A stretch of 34,487 nucleotides of DNA, taken from Nitrospira sp. UBA2083 (GTDB lineage Bacteria; Nitrospirota; Nitrospiria; Nitrospirales; Nitrospiraceae). Shown here piece by piece: positions 8,865-17,753 of this stretch. How positions within the stretch are numbered: position 1 is the stretch's first letter; the number at the start of each line of letters is the position of its first letter. Under the pieces are notes generated by a model. It was not told the DNA's origin and did not search any database. It saw nothing but the letters and a program-made list of their open reading frames with translations. A program made the translations under genes and the position numbers. Location of the stretch: contig DCZN01000079.1 in the NCBI GenBank assembly GCA_002331625.1, positions 909 through 35,395 of the forward strand, in the 5' to 3' direction.

Positions 8865-9803
8865 TTAATGACCAAGACTTGATTGCATGACGGTTGTCGG
8901 GGCGAGGGACTCGTGCAAAAACTTGGTAATGGCCTCCGCCATAACTTTGTGACCACTTGAGCTCAAGTGTGCTCCATCCATATAGAGACCTTCTGTTCGG
9001 TGGATTTGAAATGTGTGCGTAACATCAAGAACTGCGATGGACCGTACGCGCGCGGCCGTGCGGATAGCAACGAGATCCAACTCATACGACTCCGTTTGTT
9101 CCTCAGATGGCAACACCACCAATCCAACACGTGAGTGATCCAGCATAAGTTTCTGGAGCGTCTCTATAAGGAGATCAACATTGCTCTTAAAGAGAGTCTC
9201 GTCATTTGCAGAAACGACATCCTTCTGCCAGGACTTGAACTGAATGATTGCAGTATAGGCAATATAGAAAAGACGACTCCACGGCTGGACAGTGGGAAAA
9301 TGATTCTCCTCCAGAGACATTTTGGGACGACGAAAATCACACTCTGGCAGGACCCACAGGACAACATCGGCGTCATAGACACCGTTCATGTTGATATAGC
9401 CAACCATGTTTTCAATTCCCCAGCCCGGAGCAGAAAGATTTATGATCTCTACTGTTTGTCCACGAGCTACCTGTAACGCGGCAGCCACTCGGTTTGTAAA
9501 TAAGTTGGCATCTGCAATACTCCCACCACCGTAGGTGATTGAGTCTCCTACAAATACAAGTCGAAACGTCCCCGGCGGTTTCTGAGGTGTAAAATCGGTT
9601 CCTCGCAAACCAGCTGAATTAATCTGAAACGCGATTCCCCTCGTTGAAACCCACTGACTCGGCTTCATGAGATACCCGTATTGAGGATGTGACGCGAAGG
9701 CCGGAGGAGCGCCTACACCGATGACACGGAGCCCAATTTCAGCAAGAACAATCGCAACAATAATTGAACATGCCACCAAGGCAATGTGCAGTGTCTGTTT
9801 CAC
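8865..9803 (-). CDS. SGNH/GDSL-type hydrolase with N-terminal membrane anchor, block III degenerate
   Basis: The 312-aa protein has one hydrophobic segment at about 7-29 and then an SGNH domain. Block I is FVGDSIT (84-90, Ser88), a block II-like glycine lies in SAPGWG, and block V is DGAHLSSSGH (276-285, Asp276 and His279). The GxND of block III is not visible; the matching strand reads VLWVLPECDFR, so the oxyanion-hole Asn may be missing or moved. The domain probably faces the periplasm, and such enzymes in EPS loci add or remove O-acetyl groups. The start is a GTG whose first bases overlap the stop of the neighbouring SGNH gene (GTGA, 4 nt). AAGGAGG lies 11 nt upstream, inside that gene. 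Confidence 0.8.
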   Translation of the reverse strand: MKQTLHIALVACSIIVAIVLAEIGLRVIGVGAPPAFASHPQYGYLMKPSQWVSTRGIAFQINSAGLRGTDFTPQKPPGTFRLVFVGDSITYGGGSIADANLFTNRVAAALQVARGQTVEIINLSAPGWGIENMVGYINMNGVYDADVVLWVLPECDFRRPKMSLEENHFPTVQPWSRLFYIAYTAIIQFKSWQKDVVSANDETLFKSNVDLLIETLQKLMLDHSRVGLVVLPSEEQTESYELDLVAIRTAARVRSIAVLDVTHTFQIHRTEGLYMDGAHLSSSGHKVMAEAITKFLHESLAPTTVMQSSLGH

Positions 9804-10930
9804 AGAGGGCGCTGCCTCCTTACACTGCCCTCAGAATCAAACGCCTGCGAAGCAGGCTCATTGAGCAGCAACACCCGTTCAATCGGCTCAACAAGAGCCT
9901 CAGCCGCAACACGATTTCCCTCATCATTGAGATGCATCGTATCCTGAAAGAGAGAATCTTTCTTACGCAGATTGAAGAGAGAGTCTAAATCCACAAGAGG
10001 GATCTGGCGACTGTGCGCAACGTCCTCCATTGCACGATTATACGACCGGTGAAGACTCAGAAACCGCTCGAGACTATAGGCACCCGCGAAATACGGGAAA
10101 AAGATGTGCTCCTGGTCAATGTCATTCTGGGTCATCCCCAAGCGGACAGCGGTCGGTCTTGTCATGAACAACGCACGAACGCCTTGTGCCTCCAACGTGG
10201 TGGCGATCGCGTCAACATTCGCTTGATAGACAGCCGGCACAAAGTGATCGAACGCAGAGACTCCTTCCGGATCTCCATCCAACTTGGGCTTCATGAGCAG
10301 CGGCCGCAAGTAGTAAAACAGCACTTTAGAATACAACTTGAGCAGGTAGCTCTCATTGAGAGCCCTCCACAATCCACCATACTCATACTGTCGGATCGCC
10401 GCTAGATTGGCCGGGTTTGTTTTCATCATGTCGTTCCAGCCAATATAAAGAGTGACCAGATCAGGCTGATACTCCAGCAATTCGTCGCGCAGCCTGGCCA
10501 AGGCAAACTCCGAATTGAATCCCGAGATGCCGGCATTAATAACTTCGATCCGCTTATCGGGGTGGCGATCCTTAAGAAAGCGAGCTAACAGCCCTGAATA
10601 GGTGATGTCATACCATCCCCCGGCAAAGGTGCAGGAGTCACCGAGTGCGATAACCCTGAGCGTATCAGCCGGCTTCTTCTTGTCGAATTCTGGACCGACA
10701 AATCCCTTCGAATTGATGGCCACATGTTCGGTGCTGTTCTGCACACGCGCGTTCGGGACTAGTGCAGGACGCCCTCGGACTGGATCATAGGTGAGATACG
10801 CAACTCGAAAATAGTTGGCCCACAGTCGCAACACGATTTCGGTTCCGCCCAACAATGTCGCCACAATCACAAGGCTATAGAGAATCCCGCGCCAGAACGA
10901 CACCTGTCCTGTAGTTTTTGACTTGTTCAT
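9800..10930 (-). CDS. SGNH/GDSL-type hydrolase with N-terminal membrane anchor
   Basis: The 376-aa protein has a hydrophobic helix at about 14-36 followed by a complete SGNH set. Block I is ALGDSCT (95-101, Ser99), block II glycine lies in NAGISGFNS, block III is IGWND (163-167, Asn166), and block V is DTMHLNDEGN (330-339, Asp330 and His333). The expected topology is a membrane-tethered domain in the periplasm acting as acyl-ester hydrolase or acyltransferase on the polysaccharide. It is followed by a second SGNH gene with a 4-nt overlap, so the two are probably made together. No clear ribosome site precedes the ATG; the sequence before it carries two copies of GAACCAATA. Confidence 0.83.
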   Translation of the reverse strand: MNKSKTTGQVSFWRGILYSLVIVATLLGGTEIVLRLWANYFRVAYLTYDPVRGRPALVPNARVQNSTEHVAINSKGFVGPEFDKKKPADTLRVIALGDSCTFAGGWYDITYSGLLARFLKDRHPDKRIEVINAGISGFNSEFALARLRDELLEYQPDLVTLYIGWNDMMKTNPANLAAIRQYEYGGLWRALNESYLLKLYSKVLFYYLRPLLMKPKLDGDPEGVSAFDHFVPAVYQANVDAIATTLEAQGVRALFMTRPTAVRLGMTQNDIDQEHIFFPYFAGAYSLERFLSLHRSYNRAMEDVAHSRQIPLVDLDSLFNLRKKDSLFQDTMHLNDEGNRVAAEALVEPIERVLLLNEPASQAFDSEGSVRRQRPL

Positions 10931-10950
10931 ATTGGTTCAGTATTGGTTCC

Positions 10951-12234
10951 TTACACGAGGTGAGGTATTCGCTTGACCAAGCCTTTCAACGCGACTGCCA
11001 TTCCTCCCGGATAAAAGAAGTAAAGATTGTAGGCGACAGGCGAAAAAAACGCCCCTACGGCATAGGCGAGGATGCTGAGGCGGATGGCGAAGGCTAAGTC
11101 AGCAATATCCTGGTCAGGTGACTGTTCAATGGTCGTCAGTCCCTGGTAGGTCTTCCATACCAGGAGTATGTAGAGCAGAAATCCTACTATTCCTAATTCC
11201 ACACCAACCTGGAGATAAGCATTATGGATCTCAGCCCAGCCTGTCCCATAATCCAATGATGCAAGAATGCTCATGCCGAGACCGACTCCCAAAGGGTGTT
11301 CGATCATAGACCTCAATCCATTTACCATCAGTTGGATACGATGCTCGCGTGAACCGGTCTCATCCATATCACCATAGAATATCGATAGCATGCGATCGGA
11401 ATAACCCATTGGAAGCAAGGCCACTATCACGGGTAGCAGGACAGCGATGAGCAGGAACACCTGCACCCGTTTACCCCTTGCTCGCTCCCACGTAAATATT
11501 CCTGCCACGGCCAGCAAACACAGGAACGCTCCTCGTGAGAATGTGACCACCACAACAACAGCGCTGATCACGACGACTACCAATGCCGCATACCGGGCCA
11601 CTGCCGTCCTGGCTGTCCGATACGCATACCAGATAAGCGGGATACAGATATCCAACAACAGCCCTAAGTCATTCGGGTTCGATGCAAGAGGGGCGAATCC
11701 ACCCTCGATGCGATTGGTGGCGCCAGCCATCAGATTGCCGGCGCTCCAGTTTTGGAGCCCAATAAATGAGTTCACAGTTGCAAAGATGACAAATGTCCAA
11801 CAGAGCTGTTTCGCCCGCTCACCAGAGATCATCAAATTCGCGACGAGAAAAAACAACACACCAGCCTTCCACGCAAAGTCCATGAAGAATTGAAGACTTC
11901 CACCTGGCCATTTTGAAAAACTGACCGATGCGAGTCCTAGCAGAAGAAACCCGGCTACAATTTTAAGCTCACTTCCCTGTACACTACTCAGCCGCCCTTG
12001 CGAAACTGCGAACTTGGCATAGGAAAACAGTGCCAAGAATACAACGATCTTTCCCACTCCAAACTCCGATACACCTGGCACGAAGGCTTGCGGCGCAATG
12101 AACACAATCACACCAAACCAGAGCAAACACTGGAAGGCGAACTTCGTACCGTGCTCGGCCGACCAATCAATGGCCTCAACAGACGAGGCGGGGCTCACAC
12201 GAATATGTTGGGCGGGAGATATCAATGAATCCAT
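10951..12234 (-). CDS. O-antigen ligase / Wzy-type polymerase family membrane protein
   Basis: The protein is about 427 aa and strongly hydrophobic, with roughly ten to twelve membrane segments. It carries the Wzy_C-family landmarks: TFSRGAF in the middle, then a large periplasmic loop with HPLGVGLG and HNAYLQVGVELGIVGF, whose His and neighbouring Arg residues are typical of the family. It should join lipid-linked repeat units into polymer on the periplasmic side, or ligate polymer to an acceptor; in a locus with Wzx, Wzz/BY-kinase and Wza genes, polymerase is the better guess. The open frame can start at TTG 12246, but ATG 12234 has GAGACG just before it and is chosen. It lies 20 nt upstream of the first SGNH gene. 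Confidence 0.85.
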   Translation of the reverse strand: MDSLISPAQHIRVSPASSVEAIDWSAEHGTKFAFQCLLWFGVIVFIAPQAFVPGVSEFGVGKIVVFLALFSYAKFAVSQGRLSSVQGSELKIVAGFLLLGLASVSFSKWPGGSLQFFMDFAWKAGVLFFLVANLMISGERAKQLCWTFVIFATVNSFIGLQNWSAGNLMAGATNRIEGGFAPLASNPNDLGLLLDICIPLIWYAYRTARTAVARYAALVVVVISAVVVVVTFSRGAFLCLLAVAGIFTWERARGKRVQVFLLIAVLLPVIVALLPMGYSDRMLSIFYGDMDETGSREHRIQLMVNGLRSMIEHPLGVGLGMSILASLDYGTGWAEIHNAYLQVGVELGIVGFLLYILLVWKTYQGLTTIEQSPDQDIADLAFAIRLSILAYAVGAFFSPVAYNLYFFYPGGMAVALKGLVKRIPHLV

Positions 12235-12256
12235 TGTTCGTCTCAAAATACGGGAT

Positions 12257-13459
12257 TCAGTGAACGTGGTGACTCATTGCGCCGTGTGTCCGGTACGGCG
12301 GGATGGCAAAATCTTTGTACTGGTTCGGGTCTCCGGTTTTTCCGGCTTCAGCCGCTTTGATAATGTTGTACAACTCCCGGGCCGTCACATAATGCAACCG
12401 ATACTCGCTCCGATCGCGATACAGAGCCTCCAACGCGCTGTACATCTCTTCAGCGGATTGTCCCAAGAGCGCATCCCAACTACGCTCCTCGGCGCCGTGG
12501 CAAGACACCTTGACAAACACCCATTCAGGGCGACCAGTAACATGAATGTGTTGCTTGACCCAGTTCTGCACACGGCTCGCGCACGGAGGATTGGACCCCT
12601 GCAGCTCTGAATTTTCAATCCGAGGGAACAAGCCCCACTTTCTATTCTGCCAGTTCAAACTCAATGGACCGGGAACAATAAGGAGATCTCCCGTCTCACA
12701 CCCGCCCACCTCAACCTCGACACCGGTGTCGAACGACTTTGGCCGTCCAGGATCGTCCGTTGCATAATAGATCGCATTGACCTTTCTCGATTGACTCATA
12801 CAAGGGGCCGTCGGCAAGCTGAAGTCAGCATAACAACCGGTGTGCCGTAGAACCGTCAGTTCGTCGTTCACTCCGCAATACACCGGGTCCAGACGAGCAT
12901 TGTCCAGCGCCATGTTGCCGTGGATGAAACCATAGGTTGTCCTAGGCGGGACCTCTTGGGTGAGTTGGGCTCCATGCTTCGAGAAGTCGGCCAAACCCTG
13001 TCGGAGTTTCTTCTCTAGCGCTTCATGTGTATCATTGCTATGGTGTAAATGAACCTCAATCTCTCCCAGACCCTGCTGACACAGCTCACCAAGTCCGTCC
13101 AAATATTCCGAACGATAGGCTTCAATTGGATAGAACCACGTATGCTGAGGTGGACGTCCGTGTGAATCATGATGCCGCCCTGCCAGCCGCGGATAGCCGT
13201 CGCGCCACGCCCGCATCCTGGCTCGCTCTTGATCTTTGGTCGACCCGGATGAAATCGGCTCAAAATGATCGACCACACAAAACAGGACATGAATTGGAGC
13301 ACGCGCTAAGGCTTCACGACGAACATGCCGAACTCGAGCGCGTTGAGACAAATACGATCCCAGCCAGAGATGCACATGCTTCCGTCGCAACTCAAGAACC
13401 AGGATCAGACTGGCGCCAATGAGCCCCAGCACGAAACATGTAAAAACCGCCGTGATCAT
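12257..13459 (-). CDS. Membrane-anchored protein of unknown function, deacetylase-like features
   Basis: The longest frame starts at TTG 13525. I prefer ATG 13459, preceded by GAGGCG and placing a hydrophobic segment at the very N-terminus (MITAVFTCFVLGLIGASLIL). The mature part is about 370 aa. It contains CVVDHFEP (Asp64, His65), EVHLHHSNDT (His137, His139, His140), GFIHGN and GVNDE. An Asp-His pair followed by an HxHH strand resembles metal-binding polysaccharide deacetylases of the NodB/CE4 superfamily, but the canonical TFDDG and HSxxH motifs are not intact. The anchor suggests action at the membrane, probably on the periplasmic side. It sits 22 nt before the polymerase gene. Calling it a sugar deacetylase or glycan hydrolase is inference. 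Confidence 0.6.
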   Translation of the reverse strand: MITAVFTCFVLGLIGASLILVLELRRKHVHLWLGSYLSQRARVRHVRREALARAPIHVLFCVVDHFEPISSGSTKDQERARMRAWRDGYPRLAGRHHDSHGRPPQHTWFYPIEAYRSEYLDGLGELCQQGLGEIEVHLHHSNDTHEALEKKLRQGLADFSKHGAQLTQEVPPRTTYGFIHGNMALDNARLDPVYCGVNDELTVLRHTGCYADFSLPTAPCMSQSRKVNAIYYATDDPGRPKSFDTGVEVEVGGCETGDLLIVPGPLSLNWQNRKWGLFPRIENSELQGSNPPCASRVQNWVKQHIHVTGRPEWVFVKVSCHGAEERSWDALLGQSAEEMYSALEALYRDRSEYRLHYVTARELYNIIKAAEAGKTGDPNQYKDFAIPPYRTHGAMSHHVH

Positions 13460-13624
13460 ACAGATATTCGCCTCAGTCGAGGAGGGCGTCGATGGCCCAG
13501 CGGCACCCGATGAATTCCACGCCAATGCTCATTAATACGATTCCCATTCGACGTACCCATGGAGCTTAGTGCCAAGCCTGCGGTGCACAGGTGTACATCC
13601 TCATCCAGTCAGTGACCGAATGGT

Positions 13625-14506
13625 TTATGTTCTCAGTTTCCATCCCACCAGACGAAACAGCTGAGCATGTTCATGCCAACACACAGCAACGCGATGCCGT
13701 TTGAGCAGACGCCTCATGCCACCGAGCGTTTGGAATAACTCCTGATAGACCCCATCCGACCGACGTACCCGTAGCTGGATTCCAAACCACGAAAACAGAA
13801 ATCCGTTCAGTAAACAAAATGAGTTCACCAGAACACGTCGCCAGTCTCTGGATTGGTCACGAAGCAATTGCAGGTAAAACCTGACCCCGTGCAGCTGAAG
13901 AAATACTTTGCCGCCCGGTTTCAACACACGGCCCAACTCAGCCAGCGATGTACACTGATCGACATACGGCAACGAGAGCCTGGAGCACACATGGGTGATC
14001 ATATCCGTCTTGATCGGCAATGCAGCGAGATCGGCCTGAACAAGCAAGCATCGACGCTGATGTGGTCCTAAAAATGTACTTGCCGCTAGCAGCGATGATC
14101 GGTCGATGTCGATCCCAATAAGCAGTCGTGGCGCAATTGTTAATGCACATGCGTTGACCAACGCAGGTCCGGCTCCGCATCCAAGGTCCAAGAAAACCGA
14201 GTCTGCCGTGAATTCTAACCGTTCATACATCAGAGCAAGTTCTTCAACCGCTTCATGTTGCAATAAACAGCTCACCACTTGTTCGCCAAGATCTGTCAGA
14301 CCCCAGGCATCGGACCCGTTACGGATAATCAGGTCCGCGTGTGCTAATCGAGTTTCCGCTTGGCAACCCTGACGATCAGGTGCCGGTCTTGCTGAATGAT
14401 CGTGACAGTGGATCCCTCGCTTGATCGCAAGTAAAAATGTTCCCAACTCTTTATCGGCACATACGAGGCGAACGGCGTTCGCAATCAACGGTCCTGTCAA
14501 GGACAC
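13625..14506 (-). CDS. Class I SAM-dependent methyltransferase
   Basis: The 293-aa protein has motif I FLDLGCGAGPALVNA near 105-119, an acidic beta-2 end in LIGIDIDRSS, and a post-I segment VQADLAALPIKTDM, followed by RVLKPGGKVFLQLHG. The N-terminal 95 residues contain GLTDLGEQV and may form a helical cap. The C-terminal part holds a hydrophobic stretch (SFCLLNGFLFSWFGIQL) that could associate with membrane. The start is GTG with GGGGATAGAA upstream. The frame is open for about 26 codons before it but offers no better start. It lies in the EPS locus between the flippase and the deacetylase-like gene, so modification of the polysaccharide or its precursor is likely but unproven. Confidence 0.78.
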   Translation of the reverse strand: MSLTGPLIANAVRLVCADKELGTFLLAIKRGIHCHDHSARPAPDRQGCQAETRLAHADLIIRNGSDAWGLTDLGEQVVSCLLQHEAVEELALMYERLEFTADSVFLDLGCGAGPALVNACALTIAPRLLIGIDIDRSSLLAASTFLGPHQRRCLLVQADLAALPIKTDMITHVCSRLSLPYVDQCTSLAELGRVLKPGGKVFLQLHGVRFYLQLLRDQSRDWRRVLVNSFCLLNGFLFSWFGIQLRVRRSDGVYQELFQTLGGMRRLLKRHRVAVCWHEHAQLFRLVGWKLRT

Positions 14507-14775
14507 TTCTATCCCCGCCCCTGACGGTTCATCGCGGCCTTTCGTGACATACTCGATCTGAAACTGCAGCGCACTGGATCTTCAGGACACTCCAGAAATA
14601 GACTTGCACGGTCATGAGATCAGAAGACCCTAAGAGGACATTTCCCTTCGAAATACACCGATCGCTCGTATCTACAACAGCGCGTATAAATGGTCGATCT
14701 GGTCCATATCATGACTCTTGGCCACATTTATTCGGCCTGCGTCTTGTCACCCGTTCCTCCATGAAAATGAACAAC

Positions 14776-16275
14776 TCACCGTGGCACGGGGACTTCTCCC
14801 AGCATTGTCCGATAGTAATGACTCAGTCTCCCAATGACCCAATACTTCTGCTGTGCCTCAATTCCATTGAAATGCCACACAAAGACCGCGTACGCCACAG
14901 CAAACATGAGTGCTGATAGCGTCAATTGTATGATCATGCTGTCAAATTTCACCATCGATGCAAACGCCCAGATAATAGCCCCTGCCGCCAATGATGACGC
15001 GCTGATCCTTCCCAATTGATTCCATGGCAGCAATTCAAACAGCGTGATGTTGAGCAAGAACCTGACCCTGAGAATAACGAGGAACTTTGTTATTCCCGAC
15101 GCCACAACAGTGGCAAGTACCGCGCCGAACAGGCCGAGCGGCAAGACGAGAACGGCAAGAAAGGCTCCTGTCAGGAGTAGCCGCAAGACATAAATTTGAA
15201 GACTGCATCGGGTATCGGCAAATGCTCGCTGCACATAATCCAATTGAAACGCGAGTAAGGGCACAACGGTTAAGAACACCTTAAAAATGTCGGTGCTTGC
15301 CTCAAAGCGCTCCGTGAAAAGGAGAACAATGACATTACGGGCATTGACCAGAAGCCACACATACAACGGCAACAGTAACAAACACACCTTGACAACGGAG
15401 TCCCCAATCACCTGCACGCTCTCCGCAATCCGGCAATCGTTCCGCAACTCTGCAAGCCGAACAAGAGTGACATCAGAAATCGAACCAAAAATGATTTCCA
15501 CCACTGGGATATAGAAACACCCGACTGTGTAGATTGCGAAAATTGTAGGGTTAAATACATGAGCGACTACATACTGATGCATGCTATCAGCAAACGTTCC
15601 GGCAATGCTGGCCAGCCCAAACGGTAGAGAATAGTAGAATTGCTCACGAACACGTCCCAACTGAGGTCTAGCCCACCATGTCATTCCCAGTGTCCGAAGA
15701 TAGAGGAACAACATGATGAGGCGGCACATCATCCATCCAAGTGCGGCCAGGATGAGAACCAGCATACTGTGCATCCAGACAGCCGCTCCGATCAACAACA
15801 GCGCCCGCAACACATCGGACAAGAGTATCGTCGAAGCAACCAATCGCGATTGCTTTAAAATGACCATGATGTATTCAAGATTGGTCGTAAGAAGGGACAT
15901 ACCTGTGTAGATCGCCAGGTAGGGGAGATAAGACTCAATATCCGGATTATTGAGGAGTCGCGCCACCTGGGATTTACAAATGACCAAACCACCTCCTCCT
16001 ACTATCCCGAAACATCGTAGAAGCAAGAGTGTCTGGTAGACATAGGCCCGCCATTCTTTGGGGTAATGAGGAATAAAATAGTAGAGACTTGCTGAGAGCC
16101 CTAAACTGAGGGACATCCAGAGGGTTTCGTGAATAAGAAACAACTGCTTATACTGCCCAAATTCCTCAAGGGAGAATGCCCTCGCAAGAACCAGTGGGAT
16201 GGTAAACACAATCACGAACGCCGCCATTCGGCTGACGAATAAGAAACCCATCTGTTTACTGAGCGAGAATTCCAC
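14776..16275 (-). CDS. Wzx-like polysaccharide flippase (MOP superfamily)
   Basis: The 499-aa protein is hydrophobic throughout, with about 12-14 membrane helices. It opens with SKQMGFLFVSRMAAFVIVF and VLARAFSLEEFGQYKQLFLI, the typical first-helix and loop pattern of Wzx/RfbX proteins. It should flip undecaprenyl-diphosphate-linked repeat units from the cytoplasmic to the periplasmic face for the polymerase. The start codon is GTG at 16275. Just upstream lies a small inverted repeat, GGAAG-AAG-CTTCC at 16276-16288, that includes the AGGAAG available as ribosome site. A 156-nt gap separates it from the GT2 gene and a 269-nt gap from the methyltransferase, so the operon may be punctuated here. 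Confidence 0.86.
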   Translation of the reverse strand: MEFSLSKQMGFLFVSRMAAFVIVFTIPLVLARAFSLEEFGQYKQLFLIHETLWMSLSLGLSASLYYFIPHYPKEWRAYVYQTLLLLRCFGIVGGGGLVICKSQVARLLNNPDIESYLPYLAIYTGMSLLTTNLEYIMVILKQSRLVASTILLSDVLRALLLIGAAVWMHSMLVLILAALGWMMCRLIMLFLYLRTLGMTWWARPQLGRVREQFYYSLPFGLASIAGTFADSMHQYVVAHVFNPTIFAIYTVGCFYIPVVEIIFGSISDVTLVRLAELRNDCRIAESVQVIGDSVVKVCLLLLPLYVWLLVNARNVIVLLFTERFEASTDIFKVFLTVVPLLAFQLDYVQRAFADTRCSLQIYVLRLLLTGAFLAVLVLPLGLFGAVLATVVASGITKFLVILRVRFLLNITLFELLPWNQLGRISASSLAAGAIIWAFASMVKFDSMIIQLTLSALMFAVAYAVFVWHFNGIEAQQKYWVIGRLSHYYRTMLGEVPVPR

Positions 16276-16431
16276 GGAAGAAGCTTCCTAGATGTGTCGG
16301 ACTATATGTACGTATACCTCAAGCCCATAACTTTCTGACAGACCATCATTCAAGAAGAACCGCATGTCGATGGCCTTGGTGCAACGACGGATAATTCATA
16401 AATACACACTAACGGCCATGCACTCCGTGAC

Positions 16432-17568
16432 TTACGCGGCCTTTCTCCAAAGATTCTGGCTGCCAGATATGAAACGAATGGCCCCGACCACAGCAGCACA
16501 ATTCAAGAGGCAGAAGGAAAACGCGGCCCCCGTAACACGCTCACGGACTCCCACGACTGCTAATCCCCACCCAATGAGCGCTAAAATATAGCCCACTACC
16601 TGTGCAGCAAAGAGATACACATAGCCAGATTGCAGCACAACGAGATTCAGGATGAACGCGGTGACCAGTGCAAAGGGAGCCACTAACCGACTCACCTTAT
16701 GCGAGATCAGCTGAAAAAACATCCTATTCTTCAGTGGATTCAGCCAGGCAGGATTCCATGCCAGGGCCTGAAGATTACCGGCCAGGGTACGGACTTTTCT
16801 TCGGAATTCATGCCGATAATCCGACGTCAGTTGATCGAACGCAACGGCTTGACGATCCAACACCACCCGATATCCGTCCATCACGATCCCCATCGGATTG
16901 ACAAGATCATCCAGGATCGTCCCGTTTCTCAACGGCTTGTAGAGATGAGTTCGCATGGCATAAACGGCTCCTGTCACACCCACGACAGAATCAATGGCAG
17001 ACTCCATCGATCGGATCGCCTTTTCAATCTTCCAATACAAACCGACACCTTCCGTGTTTCCTTGTCCGTTGTCCTCAAGCATCAGTTCTCCAGTTACCGC
17101 ACCAACGGTCGGATCAGCAAAATGAGAGACCAATCGCATGAGAGCATCCGGGGCAAACCGCTGTCGTGCATCAGTAAAGAGCAGAATGTCCCCCGTAGCC
17201 ATTGCGACTCCAGCGTTCAATGCCGCGGCCTTCCCCATCTGTCGGTCTAGCACCACCAGGCACACTCGTGCTGAATCCAATCGACGAATCGTGTGCTCTG
17301 TTTCATCAGTGGATCCATCTGATACCACGATGACCTCAAGACGGTCGCTTGGGTAGTACAGTTGCAAACAATTCTCAACCCGTGCAGCAAGGCGACTACT
17401 TTCATTTCTAGCCGCAATCACGACGGACACAGAGGGGTAGATCGCCGATCGCAGGATCGGCCTGTATTTCATACGACTCCACAACATCAAGAGGAGCGGA
17501 TACCCTATGTAGGCATAGGCGACGATACAGAGCGCTACCCACAATCCTGCTTCACATACGAGACTCAT
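16432..17568 (-). CDS. Membrane-bound glycosyltransferase family 2
   Basis: The 378-aa protein has one N-terminal helix (about 7-29), a GT2 domain and three to four C-terminal helices (about 290-372). GT-A motifs are SVVIAARNES (48-57), VVSDGSTDET (81-90), MGKAAALNAG (111-120) and the DxD-like FTDARQ (131-136). The layout matches processive or membrane-anchored GT2 enzymes used in EPS synthesis, working at the cytoplasmic face. No QxxRW motif is clear, so it may add single sugars rather than polymerise. It lies 156 nt upstream of the flippase gene and 185 nt downstream of the initiating transferase gene. No convincing ribosome site precedes the ATG. Confidence 0.87.
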   Translation of the reverse strand: MSLVCEAGLWVALCIVAYAYIGYPLLLMLWSRMKYRPILRSAIYPSVSVVIAARNESSRLAARVENCLQLYYPSDRLEVIVVSDGSTDETEHTIRRLDSARVCLVVLDRQMGKAAALNAGVAMATGDILLFTDARQRFAPDALMRLVSHFADPTVGAVTGELMLEDNGQGNTEGVGLYWKIEKAIRSMESAIDSVVGVTGAVYAMRTHLYKPLRNGTILDDLVNPMGIVMDGYRVVLDRQAVAFDQLTSDYRHEFRRKVRTLAGNLQALAWNPAWLNPLKNRMFFQLISHKVSRLVAPFALVTAFILNLVVLQSGYVYLFAAQVVGYILALIGWGLAVVGVRERVTGAAFSFCLLNCAAVVGAIRFISGSQNLWRKAA

Positions 17569-17753
17569 ACGGCATGCCTATTGATGTAACGACAGGAAGA
17601 TCAACATTCCCGAGCCGAAGGTTCTGTGCACCAACCGTATCCACCTTGACCATGCCTTACCACCACACTCATGAATGCAGTCGTCGTTGTTCCATCATGG
17701 TCGGAAGAGCTGTCCCACACAGAAATGATGGTCCTCCTCCATACACAGACGCA

